Source: an uncultured delta proteobacterium (GTDB lineage: Bacteria > Myxococcota_A > Polyangia > Polyangiales > Polyangiaceae). Taken from it: a stretch of 19,774 bases of DNA. Shown piece by piece: positions 13,185-19,774 of this stretch. Position 1 is the stretch's first letter. The number at the start of each line of letters is the position of its first letter. The position numbers and the translations under genes are program-made. Location of the stretch: the NCBI GenBank assembly GCA_903858055.1, contig CAIOHM010000161.1, positions 1 through 19,774 of the forward strand. Direction: 5' to 3'. Under the pieces are notes generated by a model. It did not search any database. It saw only the letters and a list, made by a program, of their open reading frames with translations, and was not told the origin of the DNA.

Positions 13185-14722
13185 CCGACTCCCCTCTCTT
13201 CCTTGCCGTCGACTCCGGCACCCAAAGCACGCGCGCAATCCTCTTCGACCGCGCGGGGAACGTGCATTCGATCGGTCGCTGCGCCCACCCGGCGCTCTCG
13301 AACCCCTCTCCCGGGGCGCTCGAGCAGGAGCCCTACGATCTGCTCAACGCCGTCGCGAGCTCGGTCCGCGAATGCGTCACCTGCTGGATCGGCGATCCTT
13401 CGCGCATCGTCGGCGGAGCGCTCACCACGCAGCGCGTGACCACGGTGCCCACGCTCGAGAACGGGGAGCCCGCCGCGGCCGCCGTGAACTGGCTCGATCG
13501 TCGCCTCGCGCGCGTCGAGATCGACGACGATCCTTTCGTCCGCTGGTTCCACCGGCTCCTCGGTCGTTACTTGCCGCTCGGGCAGATCCTCGCGCGCTCG
13601 ATCCCCCGCCAAATCAAGCAGCGCGACCCGATGCTCTACGAGCGCACGCGCTGGTTCTTGCCCATCGAGGCGTGGCTGCACCTGAAGATGGTCGGGGCCT
13701 CTGCGCTCGCTCCGGGCGGCGCGACCGGCGTACTCCCGCTCGACGTGAACAAGCGCCACTGGTCCCCGGTTGGCCTCTTGCACCGCCTCGTGGGCGTCGC
13801 GCCGCGCCAGCTCCCGAACATCGTCGAGGTCGGCAAGCGCATCGGCGTCGTCACGCCCGAGTTCGCGAAGCTCAGCGGGCTGCCCGAGGGTTTTCCGTTC
13901 TACGCGTGCGGCGGTGACAAGCAGGCCGAGGCTCTCGGCGGCGGCGTGCGCAGCTCGCAGCGCGACCTCGCCGGAGTCTCGCTCGGCACGGCTTCGTCGA
14001 TCTGCATGATCGACCGCAAGCCCAAGCAGCACGCGGGCTTCGAATGGTTCTGCGCGCCCGCCTGCGAGCCCGACGCGTGGACCCACGAGTACATGCTCTT
14101 TCGCGGCATGTGGACCGTGCGCTGGTTCGCGCGCGAGCTCGGCCGCGACCTCGAGCCCGACGCCCGCGCGAAAGAGACCGCCGTCGAAGCGCTCCTCTGC
14201 GAAGAGGCGGAGCGCGTCGTCGCCGGCAGCGAGGGCGTCATGACCTGGCCGCGCTGGTCGCCCACGCTCCAGTTCCCGATGGAGACCGGCATGACCGTGG
14301 GCATGCGCGAGCGCCACGGTCGCGCGCACCTCTTCCGCTCGCTCATCGAGGGAATCGCCTACGATCTGCGACGCGGCCGCGACACGCTCGAGAAGGGCCT
14401 CGGGCGGCCGATCAAGCGCGTGCGCGTGGGCGGCGGAGGTTCGCGCTCGCCGTTCATCGTGCAGACGCTCGCGGACGTCTTGAACGTGCCCGTCGAGTAC
14501 CCCGAGGAGGAGGAGCTCGCCGCGCGCGGGGCCGCGATCGTCGCCGCGTTCGGCAGCGGCGCGTTCCCCTCGATCGACGAGGCCGTGAAGGCCATGGTGC
14601 CCGAAGCACGCGTGATCCAGCCGAAGGCCGCGCACGTGGAGATTTACGACAAGGCGTTTCACGAGGTCTACATGCCGGGCCTCAAGACGATGCGCCGCGT
14701 GGCCGAGCCGATCGCGCGCTGA
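13181..14722 (+). CDS. FGGY-family carbohydrate kinase
   Basis: A 513-residue cytosolic kinase of the FGGY family, which transfers the gamma-phosphate of ATP to a sugar or polyol. The first actin-like domain begins LAVDSGTQSTRAILFD (phosphate-binding loop), has an EQEPYDLL motif, and TTQRVTTV at residues 82-89. The catalytic aspartate is Asp246 in CGGDKQAEALGGG. The second domain carries SLGTASS, LIEGIAYDLRRG and the adenine-side VGGGGSRSPFIVQTLADVLNVPV signature (about 423-445). In glycerol kinase the QR motif is followed by Glu that contacts glycerol; here it is Val86, so glycerol is not an obvious substrate. Xylulose-, ribulose- or YgcE-like specificities remain open. It starts at a GTG overlapping the histidine kinase stop by 4 bp and has no ribosome site of its own, so translation is probably coupled. 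No sugar transporter or isomerase is adjacent. Confidence 0.9.
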   Translation: MTDSPLFLAVDSGTQSTRAILFDRAGNVHSIGRCAHPALSNPSPGALEQEPYDLLNAVASSVRECVTCWIGDPSRIVGGALTTQRVTTVPTLENGEPAAAAVNWLDRRLARVEIDDDPFVRWFHRLLGRYLPLGQILARSIPRQIKQRDPMLYERTRWFLPIEAWLHLKMVGASALAPGGATGVLPLDVNKRHWSPVGLLHRLVGVAPRQLPNIVEVGKRIGVVTPEFAKLSGLPEGFPFYACGGDKQAEALGGGVRSSQRDLAGVSLGTASSICMIDRKPKQHAGFEWFCAPACEPDAWTHEYMLFRGMWTVRWFARELGRDLEPDARAKETAVEALLCEEAERVVAGSEGVMTWPRWSPTLQFPMETGMTVGMRERHGRAHLFRSLIEGIAYDLRRGRDTLEKGLGRPIKRVRVGGGGSRSPFIVQTLADVLNVPVEYPEEEELAARGAAIVAAFGSGAFPSIDEAVKAMVPEARVIQPKAAHVEIYDKAFHEVYMPGLKTMRRVAEPIAR

Positions 14723-14770
14723 GGAGGCTGCTCGCGATTGCCTGGCGCGGCGCGTTGAAAGGTGGATCTT

Positions 14771-14784
14771 GCACGGGTGCGCAC
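14771..14784. repeat. Nested short palindromes in the icmF leader
   Basis: GCAC-GG-GTGC (14771-14780) overlaps the perfect palindrome GTGCGCAC (14777-14784), 21 bp before the icmF ATG. The two dyads share GTGC and are mutually exclusive as hairpins. They may be an operator or simply GC-rich coincidence. The 83-bp gap otherwise shows no clear promoter or riboswitch; it is too short for a cobalamin riboswitch. Confidence 0.2.
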
Positions 14785-14805
14785 TTGTGGAAGGGTGCCG
14801 CCACC

Positions 14806-17800
14806 ATGGCTTCCGAGAGCGCTCCCGCCCCACGCCGCCACCCGATCCGCATCGTCACCGCCGCGTCGCTCTTCGACGGCCACGACGCCTCGATCAACAT
14901 CATGCGGCGGCTGCTCCAGGCGCAAGGCGCGGAGGTCGTGCACCTCGGCCACGACCGCGCCGTCGCAACGATCGTCAACTGCGCGGTCCAAGAAGACGCG
15001 CAAGCAGTCGCCATCACGTCGTACCAAGGCGGGCACGTCGAGTACTTCAAGTACATGCACGACCTGCTCGCGGAGCGCGGCGCGAGCACGCGGATCTTCG
15101 GCGGCGGCGGCGGAACGATCCTCCCGACCGAGGTCGACGAGCTCCACGCGCACGGCATCACGCGCCTCTACTCGCCCGACGACGGCCGGGCCCTCGGCCT
15201 CGAAGGCATGATCGCCGACCTCTTGCAGCGCGCCGATCACGCCACCGTCGAGCACCTCAGCGACGTCGACCTCGCGAAGCTCCCGGCCCGCGATCCGCGC
15301 ACGATCGCGCGCCTCATCACGCTCGCTGAGACCAAGCCCGAGCTCCGCGACGAGCTCCACGCTGCGCTCGCTCACCACGCGCCCGCGAAGGCGCCTCCGG
15401 TCCTCGGCATCACGGGCACGGGCGGCGCTGGAAAGTCGTCGCTCATCGACGAGCTCGTGCGTCGCTTCCTTCGCGATTTTCCAGACAAGACCATCGCGAT
15501 CATTTCGGTCGACCCCTCGAAGCGCAAGAGCGGCGGCGCCCTCCTCGGCGACCGCATCCGCATGAACGCCATCGACGACCCGCGCGTCTTCATGCGCAGC
15601 ATGGCCACGCGCCAAGCGAACCTCGCGCTCTCGAAGCACGTCGGTGACGCGCTCGCGGTCGTGAAGGCCGCGAACTTCGACCTGGTCATCCTCGAGACGA
15701 GCGGCATCGGCCAGTCGGACACCGAGATCACCGAGTTCGGCGACGCGAGCCTCTACGTGATGACCGCCGAGTACGGCGCGCCGACGCAGCTCGAGAAGAT
15801 CGACATGCTCGACTTCGCGGACGTGGTCGCGATCAACAAGTTCGACAAGCCCGGGAGCCTCGACGCGATCCGCGACGTGCGCAAGCAGTGGCGCCGCAAC
15901 CACAACCGCTTCGACGGCGGCGACGAGACGCTGCCCATCTACGGCACCATCGCCTCTCAGTTCGCCGACGAGGGCATGAACGCGCTGTACGCCGCGGTCA
16001 TGCGTGCGCTCGCGCGCAAGACCGGCGCGCCCCTCGACCCCAAGACCACGAGCGACGTGATGGCCAGCGCGAGCCGCGCCCTTTTGCCGGAGGGCCGCGT
16101 GCGCTACCTCGGCGACATCGCCGACACGATCGCGCGCGACGACGAGGAGGTGGTGCGCGAGGCGCAAGCGGCACGCGAGGCCCAGCACCTGCGCGAAGCC
16201 GCCAAGCTCCTCGGTGCACATGCGGCGACGGGCGATCTCCAGGCGTGCGCCGAGGGCAAGGCGCGCACGCTCTCGCGGCTCTCGAGCGACCTGCTCGCCG
16301 GTTGGCCCGCCCTTCAGGAGCAGTACGCCGGCGACGTCTACCGCTACCAGGTGCGCGACAAGATCATCGAGCAGCCGCTCACGACGAGCACGCTCTCCGG
16401 CACGAAGCTCCCGCGCGTGTGCCTTCCCAAGTTCCACGACGAAGGCGACGTGCTCACGTGGCTGCGCCGTGAGAACGTGCCCGGCGCCTACCCGTTCACG
16501 GCAGGCGTCTTCCCGCTGAAGCGCGAGGGCGAAGATCCGACGCGCATGTTCGCGGGCGAAGGCGGCCCGGAGCGCACGAACCGCCGCTTCCATTACGTCT
16601 CGCGCGGCATGCCCGCCAAGCGCCTCTCGACCGCGTTCGACTCGGTCACGCTCTATGGGCAAGACCCGGACAAGCGCCCCGACGTCTACGGCAAGATCGG
16701 CAACAGCGGCGTCTCCGTCGCGAGCCTCGACGACGCGAAGCGCCTCTACAGCGGGTTCGATCTCTGTCACCCCGCGACCAGCGTCTCGATGACCATCAAC
16801 GGCCCGGCGCCGATCGTGCTCGCGTTCTTCATGAACGCCGCGATCGATCAGCAGTGCGAGCGCTACCTCGCGAGCGAAGGGAAGCTCGAAGACGCCAAGC
16901 GCACCCTCGCGGCGAAGTGGGCGAAGCGCGGGCTCCCGTGCCCCAGCTACGAGGGCGAGCTCCCGCAGGGCAACGACGGCCTCGGCCTCGCGCTCCTCGG
17001 CGGCACCGGCGACGAAGTGTTGCCGCCGGAGGTCTACGCGAAGATTCGCCAGGAGACGCTCGCGAAGGTGCGTGGCACCGTGCAGGCGGACATCCTGAAG
17101 GAGGACCAGGCGCAGAACACCTGCATCTTCTCGACCGAGTTCGCCCTCCGCATGATGGGCGACATTCAGGCTTCGTTCATCGCGAACGGTGTGCGCAACT
17201 TCTACTCGGTCTCGATCAGCGGGTACCACATCGCCGAAGCGGGCGCGAACCCGGTGAGCCAGCTCGCCTTCACGCTCGCGAACGGCTTCACCTTCGTCGA
17301 GTACTACCTCGCGCGCGGCCTCGCGATCGACGACTTCGCGCCGAACCTCTCGTTCTTCTTCTCGAACGGCCTCGACCCGGAATACACGGTGATCGGGCGT
17401 GTCGCGCGCCGCATTTGGGCGCGTGCGATGAAGCTCCGCTACGGCGCGAAGGCGCGCTCGCAGATGCTGAAATACCATATCCAGACGTCGGGCCGATCGC
17501 TCCACGCGCAGGAGATTGCCTTCAACGACGTGCGCACGACGCTCCAGGCGCTCCTCGCGATCTACGACAACTGCAACTCGCTCCACACGAACGCCTACGA
17601 CGAGGCGATCACGACGCCGACCGAAGAGAGCGTGCGCCGCGCCATGGCGATTCAGCTCATCATCAACAAGGAGCTCGGCCTCGCGAAGAACGAGAACCCA
17701 CTCCAAGGCAGCTTCGTCGTCGAAGAGCTCACCGACCTCGTGGAGCAGGCGGTGCTCGGCGAGTTCCGGCGCATCAGCGAGCGCGGAGGCGTGCTCGGCG

Positions 17801-18171
17801 CGATGGAGCGCATGTACCAGCGCACGAAGATCCAGGAGGAATCCCTGCACTACGAGCGCCAGAAGCACGACGGCACGCTGCCCATCATCGGCGTGAACAC
17901 GTTCCTCGACCCACAGGGATCGCCGACGATCATCCCCGCCGAGGTCATCCGCTCCACCGTGGAGGAGCGTGACCGCGCCGTCGCCCGACGCGACACCCAG
18001 CAAGCGGCATACGGAGCCGAGGTGAGCGAGCGTCTCGCACGCCTCGAGGCCGGCGCGCTGCGCGGGGCCAACGTCTTCGACGAGCTCCTCGAGACCGCGA
18101 AGTTCGCGACCCTCGGGCAAATCAGCCGGAGCCTCTACGCGGTGGGCGGCCAATACCGCCGCAACATGTAA
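14806..18171 (+). CDS. icmF: Fused isobutyryl-CoA mutase IcmF
   Basis: A 1121-residue B12-dependent enzyme that interconverts isobutyryl-CoA and n-butyryl-CoA, with its own G-protein chaperone. Order: a B12-binding domain (about 15-150) with the lower-ligand His26 in FDGHDAS, then SYQGG and a run of five glycines. A MeaI-type GTPase (about 195-420) follows, with Walker A GITGTGGAGKSS (Lys210), DPSKRKSGGALLGDRIRMN and NKFD (344-347). After a linker comes the mutase barrel (about 545-1121), with RMFAGEG, ERTNRRFHYVSRGMPAKRLS, KIGNSGVS and GYHIAEAGANP (His808). Two specificity positions match IcmF: Phe582, where methylmalonyl-CoA mutase has Tyr, and Gln770, where it has Arg. This points to isobutyryl/butyryl-CoA rather than methylmalonyl-CoA. 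The ATG 14806 is the first sensible start; an open frame continues upstream but overlaps the sugar kinase. mutA follows after 26 bp. Confidence 0.95.
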   Translation: MASESAPAPRRHPIRIVTAASLFDGHDASINIMRRLLQAQGAEVVHLGHDRAVATIVNCAVQEDAQAVAITSYQGGHVEYFKYMHDLLAERGASTRIFGGGGGTILPTEVDELHAHGITRLYSPDDGRALGLEGMIADLLQRADHATVEHLSDVDLAKLPARDPRTIARLITLAETKPELRDELHAALAHHAPAKAPPVLGITGTGGAGKSSLIDELVRRFLRDFPDKTIAIISVDPSKRKSGGALLGDRIRMNAIDDPRVFMRSMATRQANLALSKHVGDALAVVKAANFDLVILETSGIGQSDTEITEFGDASLYVMTAEYGAPTQLEKIDMLDFADVVAINKFDKPGSLDAIRDVRKQWRRNHNRFDGGDETLPIYGTIASQFADEGMNALYAAVMRALARKTGAPLDPKTTSDVMASASRALLPEGRVRYLGDIADTIARDDEEVVREAQAAREAQHLREAAKLLGAHAATGDLQACAEGKARTLSRLSSDLLAGWPALQEQYAGDVYRYQVRDKIIEQPLTTSTLSGTKLPRVCLPKFHDEGDVLTWLRRENVPGAYPFTAGVFPLKREGEDPTRMFAGEGGPERTNRRFHYVSRGMPAKRLSTAFDSVTLYGQDPDKRPDVYGKIGNSGVSVASLDDAKRLYSGFDLCHPATSVSMTINGPAPIVLAFFMNAAIDQQCERYLASEGKLEDAKRTLAAKWAKRGLPCPSYEGELPQGNDGLGLALLGGTGDEVLPPEVYAKIRQETLAKVRGTVQADILKEDQAQNTCIFSTEFALRMMGDIQASFIANGVRNFYSVSISGYHIAEAGANPVSQLAFTLANGFTFVEYYLARGLAIDDFAPNLSFFFSNGLDPEYTVIGRVARRIWARAMKLRYGAKARSQMLKYHIQTSGRSLHAQEIAFNDVRTTLQALLAIYDNCNSLHTNAYDEAITTPTEESVRRAMAIQLIINKELGLAKNENPLQGSFVVEELTDLVEQAVLGEFRRISERGGVLGAMERMYQRTKIQEESLHYERQKHDGTLPIIGVNTFLDPQGSPTIIPAEVIRSTVEERDRAVARRDTQQAAYGAEVSERLARLEAGALRGANVFDELLETAKFATLGQISRSLYAVGGQYRRNM

Positions 18172-18197
18172 ACTGCCGCTTCCCCCCGAGACCCCCC

Positions 18198-19774
18198 ATG
18201 ACGACCGCGTCCCCCTTCCGCCCGGTGACCTTCGACGACTGGACCTCGGCCGTCGAAGCCGAACTCGAAGGCCGGCCCGCCCGCTCGCTCGACAGCAAGC
18301 TCCTCGAGGGCGTGAGCGTGCGCCCTCTCGAGGTCGCAGCGCCCGTGGGCCCGCTCCCGACCGCTGCGCGCAGCACGGCAGGCGTCGTGGTCGCATCACG
18401 CCACGCGCACCCGGACCCGGAGGCGGTGCGCCGCGCGCTGCAAGACGACGTCCTCGGCGGAGCCACCGGCGTCTTTCTCCAGTTCGGCCGCGCGTGCCGC
18501 TTCGGCCTCGACGGCGACCACCCGGCGGCCCTCGAGCACCTCGTCGAAGGTGGCACGGCGATCGGCCAAGCGCGCGACCTCGCGACCGCGCTCGAGCTCG
18601 GAGCCTCGCGCCTCGAGGTGCTCGCGTTCGACGCTGGTGCCAACGCGATCCCCCTCCTCGCCCTCGTGGAAGCGACGCTCGCGAACCTCGGCGTCGACCG
18701 CGCTCGGCAAGTCGTGCACGCGGGCTTCGATCCCATCGGCGCGCTCCTGCGTGACGGCGCCGTTCCTGCGGACATCGACGTGCTTTGGCGCGAGGCGGCC
18801 TCGACGCTCACGGCGGTCGATCAGGCCACGCACCCCACGAAGCTGGTCGTCGCGGACGGAACCGTTGTCCATGCGGCCGGTGCTCATGCGGCGCTCGAGC
18901 TTGCGGTCCTCTGGGCCTCGGGCCTCGAAGCCTTCGACCGACTCACCCAGGAAGGCCTGGCCCCCGAGACCGCCGCGAGCACGATCGTGTTTCGAACCTC
19001 CGTGGGCCGCGACGTCTTCGTCGAGCTCGCGAAGCTCCGCGCGCTGCGCCTCGGTTGGCAGAAGATCCTCGGCGCTGCGGGCCTCACGGCGGCGCCGGCC
19101 GCCACGGTGCACGCATGCGTCTCCTCGCGCATGCTCGCGCGCCGCGACCCGTGGGTGAACATGTTGCGCGGCACGGGTGCGCTCTGGTCCGCGCTCCTTG
19201 GCGGGGCCGAGCTCGTCACGCCGGCCGCATGGGACGAAGCGATCGGCGAGCCCGACAGCACCACGCGCCGCATCGCACGCAACCAGGCGCTCGTGCTCCT
19301 CGAGGAGTCGCACCTCGGCGCACCGGTCGACCCCGCCGCCGGCTCGTTCGCGCTCGAGCAGCTCACCCACGACCTCGGAAACGCCGCATGGGCAATCCTG
19401 CAGGAGCTCGAGGCGGAAGGCGGAATCCTCGCGGCCGTTGAGCAAGGCACCCTCCAGGCGCGCGTTCGCGCCGCCGCCGACGCCCGCCTCGAGGCCATCG
19501 CGAAGCGCAAAGAGCCGATCGTCGGCGTGGGCGAGTTCCCAAACCTCGACGAGCAAACGGTCGTCCGCCGTGACGTGCGCGATCGGAAGAGCGCCACCTC
19601 CCTCGCCGACATCGCCGCAACCTCGCGACGCATGCGCGCCTCGGCTCCGCCGCCCGCGTTCGGCAAGAGCGAAGGCTTCGCGGCGTTGCGCGCCCTCGCG
19701 GTTCGAAATGCCACCGTCAGCGAGCTTGGTCGCGCCCTCGCCCGCCGCGGCGAAGGCCCCTCCGTCGAGCGCCT
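18198..19774 (+). CDS. mutA: Methylmalonyl-CoA mutase small (beta) subunit, 3' end cut by window
   Basis: The frame is open from ATG 18198 to the window edge (525 codons), so the gene is partial. The N-terminus has FDDWTSAVEAELEG followed by EGVSVRPLEV, the small-subunit start that usually reads EGIxxxPLYT. The barrel region contains FRTSVGRDVFVELAKLRALR, DPWVNMLRGTGALWSALLGGAELVTP, RRIARNQALVLLEESHLG and VDPAAGSFALEQLT. KRKEPIVGVGEFPNL marks the end of the barrel; the degenerate B12-like C-terminal domain begins only at the edge. The small subunit is non-catalytic and pairs with MutB to convert R-methylmalonyl-CoA to succinyl-CoA. mutB is expected next but is outside the window. Only 26 bp separate it from icmF, so co-transcription is likely. 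The ribosome binding site is weak (GAG before a C-run). It is less certain that it is MutA of a true MCM rather than a partner of another mutase. Confidence 0.88.
   Translation, partial: MTTASPFRPVTFDDWTSAVEAELEGRPARSLDSKLLEGVSVRPLEVAAPVGPLPTAARSTAGVVVASRHAHPDPEAVRRALQDDVLGGATGVFLQFGRACRFGLDGDHPAALEHLVEGGTAIGQARDLATALELGASRLEVLAFDAGANAIPLLALVEATLANLGVDRARQVVHAGFDPIGALLRDGAVPADIDVLWREAASTLTAVDQATHPTKLVVADGTVVHAAGAHAALELAVLWASGLEAFDRLTQEGLAPETAASTIVFRTSVGRDVFVELAKLRALRLGWQKILGAAGLTAAPAATVHACVSSRMLARRDPWVNMLRGTGALWSALLGGAELVTPAAWDEAIGEPDSTTRRIARNQALVLLEESHLGAPVDPAAGSFALEQLTHDLGNAAWAILQELEAEGGILAAVEQGTLQARVRAAADARLEAIAKRKEPIVGVGEFPNLDEQTVVRRDVRDRKSATSLADIAATSRRMRASAPPPAFGKSEGFAALRALAVRNATVSELGRALARRGEGPSVER

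Noticed and set aside
14755..14784. TTGAAA in the icmF leader as a promoter -35 box
   Set aside because: No acceptable -10 hexamer occurs 16-18 nt downstream, where the sequence is GC-rich.
14044..14805. Upstream extension of the icmF frame
   Set aside because: It overlaps the FGGY kinase in another frame and translates to Arg-rich low-complexity sequence. IcmF proteins begin close to the B12 domain, matching ATG 14806.
14668..18399. A 1243-codon open frame antisense to icmF
   Set aside because: Long stop-free antisense frames are expected in GC-rich genes. The translation is rich in Arg, Glu, Ala, Val and Asp without any domain, while the plus strand encodes a complete IcmF.

Overview
The window is compact, very GC-rich bacterial DNA with strong G/C at third codon positions and no intergenic gap above about 115 bp. 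Gene content and style suggest a myxobacterium-like member of Myxococcota (Polyangiales/Labilithrix type). The hints are a lipoprotein with an Ala/Asp/Thr-rich linker after its lipobox, fused IcmF, a large membrane CheA-like kinase, and many family-less secreted or membrane proteins. The taxonomy is inference from style, not a marker-gene result. I see no insertion sequences, phage genes, CRISPR arrays, tRNA or rRNA. This looks like ordinary chromosome.

Layout. (1) 1-1479: the tail of an M24-peptidase-like gene, a hypothetical protein resembling the domain often found beside SEC-C motifs, and a convergent YchJ/SEC-C protein. (2) 1573-4220: a tight forward run of rpoZ (RNA polymerase omega), a SAM methyltransferase, yggS (PLP homeostasis protein) and a PhnD-like binding protein without a signal peptide; the last three overlap end to start. 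(3) 4334-5644: an ammonium transporter closed by a strong hairpin terminator that may also serve the convergent genes. (4) 5718-7756 (minus): a DUF952 protein followed by a secreted 564-residue protein of unknown function. Divergent from them is an EamA/DMT permease (7785-8666). (5) 8692-9456 (minus): a DUF4239-like membrane protein. Divergent from it is a lipoprotein of the endonuclease/exonuclease/phosphatase fold (9554-10909), with an 18-bp perfect dyad between the two. (6) 10950-14722: a membrane-anchored CheA-like histidine kinase with Hpt and ATPase domains but no CheW-like or receiver domain, overlapping by 4 bp an FGGY sugar kinase. (7) 14806-end: icmF (fused isobutyryl-CoA mutase with its own G-protein chaperone) followed 26 bp later by mutA, the methylmalonyl-CoA mutase small subunit, which runs off the window.

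How the genes work together. The best-supported metabolic unit is region 7: two B12-dependent carbon-skeleton mutases in tandem, fitting interconversion of isobutyryl-/butyryl-CoA and feeding of propionyl-CoA carbon into succinyl-CoA. Region 2 joins a transcription subunit gene to small housekeeping enzymes by close spacing. Region 6 couples a signalling kinase to a carbohydrate kinase at the translational level. I found no convincing new defence or mobile system. The most unusual items are the stripped-down membrane CheA-like kinase coupled to the sugar kinase, the apparently cytosolic PhnD-like protein, and the cysteine-rich insert in the EEP lipoprotein.
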